From NCBI GenBank assembly GCA_038147495.1, contig JAYQTT010000007.1:33106-97105 (forward strand): 64,000 bases of DNA. Direction: 5' to 3'. Source of the stretch: MED-G116 sp038147495 (GTDB lineage: Bacteria > Pseudomonadota > Alphaproteobacteria > Puniceispirillales > Puniceispirillaceae). The position numbers were made by a program, and so were the translations under genes. This document shows, one piece after another, positions 44,855 through 52,582 of the stretch (position 1 is its first letter; each line of letters opens with the position of its first letter). The notes under the pieces were generated by a model. That model was given only the letters and a program-made list of their open reading frames with translations. It was not told the DNA's origin and did no database searches.

Positions 44855-45664
44855 TTATAAGGCGCCAATAAAGCGGCCAATCAATTCCGCCTGGCAGTCC
44901 AGCATATGCCGTCCGTAATGTGTTGTCAGGCCGCGTGCCTCTGCATCGGCCAGCCATGCTGTGCGTTCCGGCTTCATGATGATCTCGGCGACAATGGTCG
45001 TTGATTTGACTGCATCCAGAGGTAACGGCAATGCATCACCCTCATGCAAACCCATGCTGGTGGCATTGATGATGATGTCAACATTGCTGCCATCATCACT
45101 TGCCACCGCTTTTGCCTGATCAAAGCCGCCCTTTTCAGACAAATCCTGCACCAGCGCCTCGGCCTTGGCCAATGTCCGGTTCATGATCTTGATATGATCA
45201 ACGCCATGCATACAAAGCGCCGTGGCAATCGCCCGCGCCGCGCCGCCAGCACCAACCATCAGCACCGTCTTGCCCGTGACCTCATGGCCGTATTTGTGCA
45301 TTCCGGCGACAAACCCCTCACCATCGAAATTGTCGCCATCAATGGTTCCATCTTGATTGAACCTTGCCGCATTCACAGCGCCGCTGATCTGCGCTGCGGG
45401 CCCAAGCGTATCGCACAATTCAGCCATCGCCATCTTGTGCGGAATTGTCGCTGTAAGACCGCCAAAATTCGCTTGGCTCTGCAACGCCCCGATCATCGCT
45501 GTGAAATTATCCGGCGCCACAGAAATCGGGATCATCAGGTGGTCCAGACCACGTTCGGCGAATAATTTGTTAAAGACCATCGGTGCGCGCACATGATCTG
45601 TCGGATAAGCAATCACACCAAAAATCTTTGTCGTCCCGGTGACCCAGGGCATGCTCTCATTCAT
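44855..45664 (-). CDS. Shikimate dehydrogenase-like protein (diverged AroE)
   Basis: A 269-residue protein with the AroE fold: substrate domain 1-105 and NADP domain with VGAGGAARAIA at 130-145. The Lys of TATIPHK, and Asp in DNFDGEGF, correspond to the catalytic pair. However the shikimate-anchoring Ser-x-Ser motif (HSxSP in true AroE) is replaced by TDHVRAP, and the Asn-Thr-Asp of the substrate site reads DNFD. This puts it with the shikimate dehydrogenase-like group, whose substrate is unsettled. A true aroE is expected elsewhere. RBS GGCGGAG supports the start. Confidence 0.82.
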   Translation of the reverse strand: MNESMPWVTGTTKIFGVIAYPTDHVRAPMVFNKLFAERGLDHLMIPISVAPDNFTAMIGALQSQANFGGLTATIPHKMAMAELCDTLGPAAQISGAVNAARFNQDGTIDGDNFDGEGFVAGMHKYGHEVTGKTVLMVGAGGAARAIATALCMHGVDHIKIMNRTLAKAEALVQDLSEKGGFDQAKAVASDDGSNVDIIINATSMGLHEGDALPLPLDAVKSTTIVAEIIMKPERTAWLADAEARGLTTHYGRHMLDCQAELIGRFIGAL

Positions 45665-45862
45665 TGATTGCTCCGCCTTTTATTGGCACGGCCACAAGCT
45701 GGCCATGAAGACTCCATGAAAACACCATCGCAACGCCTATTTTATGCCTTGATTGGTGGCCATGTTGATTCGTGGCATCGGTGGTCGCCAGCTTTTCACC
45801 CACTTGGCTGTTCCGGGTGCCGATGTCACCAATTGTTCTAACCGCTCCTAATAGGATTTCCC

Positions 45863-46273
45863 ATGAAAAAATTTAACAGAACTCTGGTTATTGGAAGCGC
45901 GCTGGTCATTTCAGGCGGGTTGATCGCCGGGCTTGCAGTGGCTTCGGTCTCCTCGCATGACGATGACCATGGTCACGCCGGCAGGCACGGTATAATCAAA
46001 GCCTTCAAACTGGACGGCAATGGCGATGGACAGATCAGTCAGGATGAATTGCTCAGTCGCAATAATGGACATTTTAAACGTCTCGACAGCAACAATGACG
46101 GGCAAATTGACAGCGAAGAATTCAACGCCCGTCTTATCGCGATGTTCAATCGCATGGATGTCAATGGTGATGGGTTGCTGAGTGCGGAAGAGATGCCAAA
46201 ACGTCACCATGGCGGGCATCATCATCGCGACCATGACGATGACCATGACAACAAGTATCGCCACAGCAGCTAG
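45863..46273 (+). CDS. Exported EF-hand calcium-binding protein with His-rich tail
   Basis: A 136-residue protein with a signal peptide or anchor (about 8-28), then three EF-hand loops: DGNGDGQISQDE, DSNNDGQIDSEE and DVNGDGLLSAEE. The C-terminal 25 residues are rich in His and Asp (HHGGHHHRDHDDDHD), as is the segment just after the signal, so it may bind transition metals as well as calcium. AGGA precedes the ATG. It is a monocistronic gene convergent with msrB. Confidence 0.88.
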   Translation: MKKFNRTLVIGSALVISGGLIAGLAVASVSSHDDDHGHAGRHGIIKAFKLDGNGDGQISQDELLSRNNGHFKRLDSNNDGQIDSEEFNARLIAMFNRMDVNGDGLLSAEEMPKRHHGGHHHRDHDDDHDNKYRHSS

Positions 46274-46316
46274 CAAATAGCCGCTTATGCGTCCTGACCC
46301 TGAATAATATCATACA

Positions 46317-46425
46317 GTCCGGTTTCCTCCACACCGGACGAGGGGGCAGGCTCCAGATGGCCCGCCTGAGCGCCAACAAGGTTGCCGGTTCTTCTCCCCC
46401 CGGCAGTCAGGCGCCGCGGGCCATC
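46317..46425. repeat. Two consecutive inverted repeats between EF-hand gene and msrB
   Basis: The first is GTCCGGT / ACCGGAC (46317-46339, 9-base loop). The second is larger: GATGGCCCGC at 46356-46365 pairs with GCGGGCCATC at 46416-46425, and inside it CTGA/TCAG and TGCCGG/CCGGCA also pair, giving a nested 70-base fold. It ends 4 bases from the msrB stop. A T-rich run (TCTTTATTC) follows on the plus strand, so it may act as terminator for the EF-hand gene. Confidence 0.7.
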
Positions 46426-46428
46426 TCT

Positions 46429-46842
46429 TTATTCATCCTGCGCCTTTTCATGCCCGCGGAAATCCAGCGAGGCGGAATTGATGCAATAGCGCAAACCTGT
46501 CGGTTGCGGTCCGTCTGGAAATACATGTCCCAAATGGGCCTCACAGCGCGCGCAATGAACCTCGGTCCGGCGCATGAAAAAGCTGTTATCTTCGCGTGAC
46601 TCAACCGCGTCATTACCGAGCGTGTCATAAAAACTCGGCCAACCGGAACCGGAGTCAAATTTCGTATCCGAGGCAAACAATTCCTCACCGCAGCAAACGC
46701 AATGATACATGCCGTCATCATAGACCTTGTTCAAAGGCCCGGTGAAGGCCCGCTCTGTGCCATGTTCGCGCGTGACGTGATATTGCTCCGGCGTCAATTG
46801 TGCCCGCCATTCTGCCTCGGTCTTTGTGATCTTGTCTGCCAT
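46429..46842 (-). CDS. msrB: Methionine-(R)-sulfoxide reductase
   Basis: MsrB repairs oxidised methionine. Start ATG 46842 overlaps the stop of the preceding gene by one base (TGATG), giving 137 residues; the frame is open to 46884 without conserved sequence. Zinc-binding CVCC and CARC pairs are present, the substrate motif HLGHVFPDGP and the catalytic Cys in RYCINSASL. It is cotranslated after the CoxL-like gene. Confidence 0.95.
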   Translation of the reverse strand: MADKITKTEAEWRAQLTPEQYHVTREHGTERAFTGPLNKVYDDGMYHCVCCGEELFASDTKFDSGSGWPSFYDTLGNDAVESREDNSFFMRRTEVHCARCEAHLGHVFPDGPQPTGLRYCINSASLDFRGHEKAQDE

Positions 46843-49160
46843 CACTCGCTCTCCTGTTCCGCCTTTGTCTGGATTGCCCGCCAAATCACCGCAGGTGTTG
46901 CTGGCATATCTATATGGGTGATGCCAAGCGCATCTGTAAGGGCTGAAATCACTGCCTGTGTAGCACCAATGACCCCGGCCTGACCCGATCCCTTGATTTG
47001 CAGAAGATTGTTCGTTGCGGGCGTGGACCGAAAATGCACATTGATAAATGGCAGATTGTCTGCTCGGGGCAGCGTGTAATCCATCAAAGACCCGGAGAGC
47101 AATTGGCCCTGTTCATCAAAGGCGGCATGCTCATACAATGCCTGACCAATGCCCTGAACCACTCCACCTTGAATCTGTCCGGCGAGTGTTATCGGGTTGA
47201 TAACCACGCCAAAATCATCGACCACATTATAACGGACAATCTTCGCGACACCGGTTGCTTTATCAACTTCAACCTCGCAGATGTGGCACCCATGCGGATA
47301 GGTTGCGCCGTCCGAGACATAGGCGTGATACATATCAAACGGATGCGGCCCCTGTTCCGGGCATAGAGCCACTATAATATCTTCCAGCGACACCGAATGA
47401 TTGCTGTCTTCTGCCAAAAACAATCCTTCAGAGAACGTCACATCATCCGCATCAACTCCCAAATGACGGGCCGCATGCGGCATTGCCTTGGCGATCGTCT
47501 CATCTGCAACATGCGCCACACCGGAACCAATGATGATGCTCATCCGGGCACCGCCAGTTGTGCCGGGTGGTGTTAGCGATGAGTCGCCCTGCTTGACAAC
47601 GATCTTTGAGGCATCATAGCCAAGCCGGTCGGACACAATCTGCGTCAAGGTGGTACGGTGCGCCTGCCCGTTATCCTGTTGCCCGGCGAGGATCAGAATC
47701 GTGCCGTCCTGCTGAAACCGGAACTCAACGCCCTCATCTCCGCCGCCATCTCCACATTGTTCAAGATACATTGTGCATCCGATGCCACGTAACATGCCAC
47801 GCTCGGCGGCTTCGGCCCGACGCGCGGCAAAACCGTCATAATCTGCTCGCTGCAGCGCCTCTTCCATTACTGCCGGCATGTCACCGACATCTATGGTCCC
47901 GCCAACCGGCATCGTATAGGGAATGTCTTCAGATGTGATCAAATTGCGGCGACGCACCTCAACACGGCTAATGCCGACATGATCGGCAACATGATCCAGC
48001 AGCCGTTCCATCACATAGTTGGATTCGGGCCGTCCGGCACCGCGATAGGCGTCAACCGCAGGCGTGTTGGTCATCACACAAAAAATCCGAAGGCTGGCAT
48101 GCGGTATGCGGTAATTTGTTGTCAGCGTCCGCGCCCCGGAAAGGGTTGGCACACCAGCGCTGAAATTTGACAGCCATGCCCCCATATTCGCATAGGCCGT
48201 GACCTCAATGGCGTGTAACTTGCCCTCTGCATCGAACAGCGCCCGGGCGCGAGTCCGATTGTCACGTCCATGCAGATCCGACATAAAGCCATCGGTGCGG
48301 CTCTGCTGCCAGCGAATTTTCCGGCCAAGGCGACGCGCCGCCCATGCCATGGCAATTTGTTCTGGATAAAGAAAAATCTTGTAGCCAAAACCGCCGCCAA
48401 CGTCAGGGGTGCGCACCCGCACATCCGCAACATCCATGCTCAGCGCAGACGCGAGCTTTCTGGCAATCGGCACTGGCCCTTGTGTGCCGCACCATATGTC
48501 GAGAGTTCCCTCGCGCTCACCGGGTCCGGCGACAATCGGACGGGTTTCAAGCGCGTTGATAATCACGCGGTTGTTGACAATATCAATCTCGAGAATGTCG
48601 AGACCATCCTGTTCAGCCCGGGCAAAGGCGGCTTGGGTTCCCTCATGATCCGCCGCCACCCATTCAAGGGCAATATTGTTTGGATATTCGGGATAGAGTT
48701 GCGGCGCCCCCTCGGCAACGGCAGCATAAACATCCGTAACGGCGTCCATCGATTCATAGCTGGCATCGATTAACTCCAGCGCATCAAGCGCGGTCACAAG
48801 ATCTTCAGCAACAACCATGGCAACAATCTCACCGGCGGTGCGATTGACGTCACGAACCATCGCCGGCTTGGCAACCTTGATCATGTCGCTGCCATCGGCA
48901 TTTTTCAGATCAATTTCAAAAGGGATGTCCTTCACACCATCAGCGTCAAGATCGACCTGTGACGCCACCAGATGAACACCATCGAGCGCTTGCGCCTCGG
49001 CCAGATCCAGCCCGGTTAAGCGCGCATGGGCAAAAGGCGCACGCAAAAAAGCAACATGCAACCCCTCGCCGACATCAATATCATCAGTATAGCAACCCTC
49101 TCCACGGAGCAGGCGTAAATCCTCAAGACGCGGCGTTGGCTTGCCAATTTTTAAACTCAT
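46842..49160 (-). CDS. CoxL/xanthine-dehydrogenase-family molybdenum hydroxylase subunit
   Basis: A 772-residue molybdopterin-cytosine-dinucleotide enzyme subunit. The loop AYRGAGRPE is the form II CoxL type, not the AYRCSFR of true carbon monoxide dehydrogenase. GGGFGYK and QQDNGQAH-type cofactor segments are present. Near the C-terminus the family reads GxGExG with a catalytic Glu; here it is GSGQAG, encoded by CAG, so the base is Gln. No small Fe-S or FAD subunit gene is next to it. The substrate is unknown. It lies between a CDP-alcohol phosphatidyltransferase gene and msrB. Confidence 0.85.
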   Translation of the reverse strand: MSLKIGKPTPRLEDLRLLRGEGCYTDDIDVGEGLHVAFLRAPFAHARLTGLDLAEAQALDGVHLVASQVDLDADGVKDIPFEIDLKNADGSDMIKVAKPAMVRDVNRTAGEIVAMVVAEDLVTALDALELIDASYESMDAVTDVYAAVAEGAPQLYPEYPNNIALEWVAADHEGTQAAFARAEQDGLDILEIDIVNNRVIINALETRPIVAGPGEREGTLDIWCGTQGPVPIARKLASALSMDVADVRVRTPDVGGGFGYKIFLYPEQIAMAWAARRLGRKIRWQQSRTDGFMSDLHGRDNRTRARALFDAEGKLHAIEVTAYANMGAWLSNFSAGVPTLSGARTLTTNYRIPHASLRIFCVMTNTPAVDAYRGAGRPESNYVMERLLDHVADHVGISRVEVRRRNLITSEDIPYTMPVGGTIDVGDMPAVMEEALQRADYDGFAARRAEAAERGMLRGIGCTMYLEQCGDGGGDEGVEFRFQQDGTILILAGQQDNGQAHRTTLTQIVSDRLGYDASKIVVKQGDSSLTPPGTTGGARMSIIIGSGVAHVADETIAKAMPHAARHLGVDADDVTFSEGLFLAEDSNHSVSLEDIIVALCPEQGPHPFDMYHAYVSDGATYPHGCHICEVEVDKATGVAKIVRYNVVDDFGVVINPITLAGQIQGGVVQGIGQALYEHAAFDEQGQLLSGSLMDYTLPRADNLPFINVHFRSTPATNNLLQIKGSGQAGVIGATQAVISALTDALGITHIDMPATPAVIWRAIQTKAEQESE

Positions 49161-49193
49161 GTAATCCTGTTCCCTTGGCTCGCTGGGTGCCGG

Positions 49194-49799
49194 TTACCCC
49201 TCAATCAACATCCGGGCTTCATATATTCTGTACGCTGTCGTGACCCAGCACAAGGCGCCAAAAACACTGGCGTAATAAACAAAATAAGCAGGGGTCAGGG
49301 TCATCAACAAGAAAAGAATGATGGTCTCGCTTCCCTCGGTTAACCCCCCAAGATAGGCAAATGATTTCTTGCCGTGTTTCACACTCTTTACGCCGTATTT
49401 CTCGGCCATGATTGCATAGGCAAGGAAGCTTGTTCCCGTGCCAACAAAAGAAAAAATCAGGAAGGCCGCCGCGACGGCGTTGCCCGGGTCGTTCACGGCG
49501 AATGCAAGCGGGATCATCGCGTAGAATACAAAGTCTAGCACCACATCGAGATAGCCGCCAAAATCAGATGGGCCGGTGGCTCGCGCCACAGCACCATCCA
49601 GACCATCACACAGACGATTGAGCGCAATCAGCAGAAATCCAGCCTGCATATGATCTATCGAGATCATTACAGCCGCCAAAAAGCCAAGGCAAAAACCAAA
49701 GATCGTTATGGCATTCGCGCTAACGCCATGCCCGGCCAGCCATACACCAACAGGATTGACCAGCCTGTCAACAAAAGGGCGCAAGCTGGCGTCAAGCAT
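49194..49799 (-). CDS. CDP-alcohol phosphatidyltransferase family protein
   Basis: A 201-residue integral membrane enzyme that joins a CDP-activated lipid to an alcohol. The signature DG-x2-AR-x8-G-x3-D-x3-D is complete in CDGLDGAVAR...FGGYLDVVLD. About six membrane helices are predicted by eye. The acceptor alcohol is not clear. Its start codon lies inside the 3' end of the decarboxylase-like gene (94-base overlap), just after a hexamer repeat that supplies the only A/G-rich ribosome-binding stretch. Confidence 0.85.
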   Translation of the reverse strand: MLDASLRPFVDRLVNPVGVWLAGHGVSANAITIFGFCLGFLAAVMISIDHMQAGFLLIALNRLCDGLDGAVARATGPSDFGGYLDVVLDFVFYAMIPLAFAVNDPGNAVAAAFLIFSFVGTGTSFLAYAIMAEKYGVKSVKHGKKSFAYLGGLTEGSETIILFLLMTLTPAYFVYYASVFGALCWVTTAYRIYEARMLIEG

Positions 49800-50566
49800 C
49801 CGGGCTTGCCCCTGCCCTTGCCCTTGCCCTTGCCCCTGCCGTTACCCCTTGCCTCACCCTCGCCCGTGACCTTAATGCTGCTTTTGCGGTGCGCGGCGGC
49901 ATCACAGCGCGCGATAATCGTTTCTCCGGCGAGAACATGCTGGCCTTCATTGATCTGAATATTTGCATCAGCAGGAACAAACAAATCGACAACACCGGCA
50001 ATTCTGATCATGCCAAGCGGTGCACCGCGCACCACAAACCGTCCCGGTTGATGGCGACAGACCAGCTGTCGTGCAGTTTTTCCGCCCAATTGGACCAATG
50101 TCACGTCATAGCCGCTTTCGTGCTGCATGATGATTTCGCGGCGTTCATTATCGAGGCGCACAAGTTCCATATCATCGAACGGGTGAAACATCCCCGGCAG
50201 GGAAAAATTGTCGATGATTTGTCCCTCAATCGGGGCGCGTTGCAATTGCGCATCGCTGAGCGCTGTACGGATACTGATCCGGATTGCCGGTCTGTCCGCT
50301 GCCGCATCAGGATAATGACTGTCGGCAATGTCAATCACCCGGCCATCTGCAGGCGCAAGGATCGCGTCATCATCGTCAGGCGATTGGCGATGCGGCACAC
50401 GCAGAATATGAGCCAGCCACACGATCAAGCCGAGCGCAAATGTGCCCAAAGGCGTATAAATGATCGTCAACAAAATCGTGATAAAACCGGCCAAAGCCAG
50501 CACCGGCCAGCCTTCATCAGCAATCTGCCACATCACACCAGTCGAAGATGAATGTTGCTTTTGCAT
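49706..50566 (-). CDS. Phosphatidylserine decarboxylase-like protein with degenerate active site
   Basis: A 286-residue protein. Two N-terminal helices (about 18-52) and ILAPADGRVIDI are as in short (type II) phosphatidylserine decarboxylases, as is the ending LFVPADANIQINEGQHVLAGETIIA. But the self-cleavage site, normally RFGSRVD with the pyruvoyl-forming Ser, reads RIAGVVD, and the HVNR-type His segment reads AQLQR. The enzyme is therefore unlikely to be active. The last 50 residues, GNGRGKGKGKGRGKPG and a hydrophobic end, come from a hexamer repeat and from reading into the next gene in another frame. Confidence 0.72.
   Translation of the reverse strand: MQKQHSSSTGVMWQIADEGWPVLALAGFITILLTIIYTPLGTFALGLIVWLAHILRVPHRQSPDDDDAILAPADGRVIDIADSHYPDAAADRPAIRISIRTALSDAQLQRAPIEGQIIDNFSLPGMFHPFDDMELVRLDNERREIIMQHESGYDVTLVQLGGKTARQLVCRHQPGRFVVRGAPLGMIRIAGVVDLFVPADANIQINEGQHVLAGETIIARCDAAAHRKSSIKVTGEGEARGNGRGKGKGKGRGKPGCLTPACALLLTGWSILLVYGWPGMALARMP
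49805..49840. repeat. Hexanucleotide tandem repeat (CTTGCC/CCTGCC, six units)
   Basis: Six units of CTTGCC or CCTGCC in a row, with further degenerate copies to about 49852. On the minus strand it encodes Gly-Lys/Gly-Arg dipeptides of the decarboxylase-like protein and ends 5 bases before the next gene's start codon. A unit gain or loss would not shift the frame but would alter spacing before the downstream start. Confidence 0.9.
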
Positions 50567-50614
50567 GTCAGAACATCCCTATCGCCGTGATCTGGCTCTG
50601 TGATTCCACAGACA

Positions 50615-51745
50615 CTATTCTTTTGGCAGTGCGAAAATCTGATTAGGGTAAATCAGGTCTGGATCATCAATTGCCGCCGCATTCCGGCGCACAATATCAA
50701 CGTAACGAACGCCCTCTCCAAAGCGGCGGTAGGCAATGCGCCACAATGCATCGCCCTTGTTGATCACGACCATCTGACTGCCATCCAGCCCTTTCTCAAG
50801 GTCACGAACTTTCACGGGCAATTGATAAGAAGCAATCGCGGCACCTGTCTCATCATAGAGGGTGAAGCCAAGCTCAACCCGGCGCCGTGTCATGTCAATC
50901 TCACCCGCTAATATCCAGTCACCATTGCTCAGGACAAGCGCTTCAGAAAAAGCGCGGCCATCAAGTGTTGCGCCAACACGCACCCCGCCTTTAGAGACAC
51001 CTGACACCGCCAGCTGATTATTGTCCCGCCACACCAAAGCCCGGGGCGCCAGCGCGGGTCCAGTCGCCGCTGTTTCTTCGCTGTCGGCAAGACCGCTTTT
51101 TGAGGTTGTTACATCCGCACCCTTGTCAGCCACCTCACTGGCAGTGCCTGCTGTCTCGACAGACGTTACCGGCTTGTCATCCGGAGATTGCAGCAATTTT
51201 GGCGTTTCTGTATCCGTCTGCGGCAAGACCGCAACCAGTGGCTTTTCCGACTTTGATTCGGCAATTTCAATCGCAAGCGTCACCTCGGACAGGGTTTGCT
51301 CGCCATCCTCGGTTTCCATCATCACGGAAACAAGGTGCTGGCCGGGGCCAAGCGTTTTCTCGAGAATAATGACCCATTCGCCATTGGCATCGGCAATCGT
51401 ATTGCCAAGCAGGACGTCACCTTCAAAAACTGTAATTTTCGCACCGGCTTTGCCTTTTCCGGCAAAAACCGCCTGCCCATCCGGCTTAACCTGCGCAAGA
51501 TCAATCACCAGATCATTGCTTTGCGTTACTGAAGATTCATCACTGGCCGCGTCAGCCTTGGTGTCGGTTTCTGCGCTTGCATCCGAGGCCACATTACTGG
51601 CATTTGATACCGCGGTTTCGGCGGTTTCAGCAGAGGGTTGCGGGGCGATGCTCTCAGGCTCGGTCTCGCTGAAAAACACAACGGCCAAAGCCGCCAAGGC
51701 GATCAATCCCCCGGTACCCAGCAAAAAATAGGTCAGAAAGCGCAA
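50615..51745 (-). CDS. LysM-domain protein with Ig-like repeats
   Basis: A 376-residue membrane-anchored protein. One N-terminal helix (about 2-25) is followed by a low-complexity Ala/Ser/Thr/Asp linker, an Ig-like domain (about 90-160, AKITVFEGDVLLGNTIADAN), a second linker, a second similar domain and a C-terminal LysM (KGDALWRIAYRRFGEG...YPNQIFALP) that should bind peptidoglycan. TTG 51745 with AGGAA 7 bases upstream is preferred; the open frame to TTG 51811 would overlap the divergent LOG gene. It starts the minus-strand run to msrB. Confidence 0.8.
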   Translation of the reverse strand: MRFLTYFLLGTGGLIALAALAVVFFSETEPESIAPQPSAETAETAVSNASNVASDASAETDTKADAASDESSVTQSNDLVIDLAQVKPDGQAVFAGKGKAGAKITVFEGDVLLGNTIADANGEWVIILEKTLGPGQHLVSVMMETEDGEQTLSEVTLAIEIAESKSEKPLVAVLPQTDTETPKLLQSPDDKPVTSVETAGTASEVADKGADVTTSKSGLADSEETAATGPALAPRALVWRDNNQLAVSGVSKGGVRVGATLDGRAFSEALVLSNGDWILAGEIDMTRRRVELGFTLYDETGAAIASYQLPVKVRDLEKGLDGSQMVVINKGDALWRIAYRRFGEGVRYVDIVRRNAAAIDDPDLIYPNQIFALPKE

Positions 51746-51788
51746 CGGCCAGTTCCTTTTTTTCTGGTGTTCCTTTGTTGTAAGCGTA

Positions 51789-52382
51789 ATGCTTATGTAC
51801 CGTCTGTTCAACGTCTGGATATATTCAACCTATGAAAAAGTCTGTGTTTTTACCGGTGCCTCTTCTGGTTTTGATCCAATCTATGCCGAAACTGCCCGTC
51901 AATTGGGCGAAATGATTGCATCAAGGGGGCTGGGACTGGTCTATGGCGGCGGCAAAATGGGGTTGATGGGACATGTTGCCGATGGGGTTATTGAAGCTGG
52001 CGGACATGTCACCGGAATCATTCCGCGCTTCCTTGACAGTGTTGAGATCGGACATGCTGGCGTAACCAAGCTGCACATCATGGACACCATGCATCAGCGC
52101 AAGGACATGATGTATGCTGAAAGTGACGCGTTCATTGTCCTTCCGGGTGGGCTTGGCACGCTGGATGAGGCGATGGAAATTGCAACCTGGCGTCAGCTTG
52201 GTCTCCATAAGAAGCCCATTATCGTTCTGAATATAAACGGGTATTGGGATCATCTTCTCAGCCAGATACAGCATGTCATTGATGCCGGTTTCATGCATCA
52301 CGGCAATGTCTCACATTTTGAGCACGCTAATGATCTTGATGCGATTGCCGATCATCTGGACAGTATCGCCAATCCGGCATAG
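51789..52382 (+). CDS. LOG-family protein (cytokinin riboside 5'-monophosphate phosphoribohydrolase type)
   Basis: A 197-residue Rossmann-fold protein. The LOG signature PGGLGTLDE is present with the nucleotide-binding VYGGGKMGLMG. Such enzymes remove ribose 5'-phosphate from adenosine monophosphate-type substrates; bacterial roles are often unclear. Conserved sequence starts at KVCVFTGASSG, and the 15-18 residues before it are not typical; ATG 51795 is an equal choice. It faces the LysM gene. Confidence 0.88.
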   Translation: MLMYRLFNVWIYSTYEKVCVFTGASSGFDPIYAETARQLGEMIASRGLGLVYGGGKMGLMGHVADGVIEAGGHVTGIIPRFLDSVEIGHAGVTKLHIMDTMHQRKDMMYAESDAFIVLPGGLGTLDEAMEIATWRQLGLHKKPIIVLNINGYWDHLLSQIQHVIDAGFMHHGNVSHFEHANDLDAIADHLDSIANPA

Positions 52383-52582
52383 GTGTGACCAGTTCAACCC
52401 TTGCGCCAACCCGGTTTCCAGTCTAAAAACACGGCATGATTGACGGCCGGTCGTAATCACGATGCCCCCCCATCGGTCGCGCGTCACAACGATGATGCGG
52501 GATGATGAAACGGCGATTACCTGTCGTCATGGTGCCAGCCTGGTTTCAGGCCCATTCAAAAGCAAAATCAAAGGACGTTTCC

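Noticed and set aside
46842..49160. True aerobic carbon monoxide dehydrogenase
   Set aside because: The active-site loop is AYRGAGR (form II), not AYRCSFR, the Glu base is Gln, and no coxS or coxM lies nearby.
49805..49840. Phase-variable on/off switch at the hexamer repeat
   Set aside because: Units are six bases long and so keep the reading frame; only tail length and spacing to the next start would change.
51021..51731. Plus-strand open frame of 236 residues opposite the LysM gene
   Set aside because: Its Ser/Ala/Val-rich sequence mirrors the low-complexity linker of the LysM protein. The minus-strand frame has clear domains.
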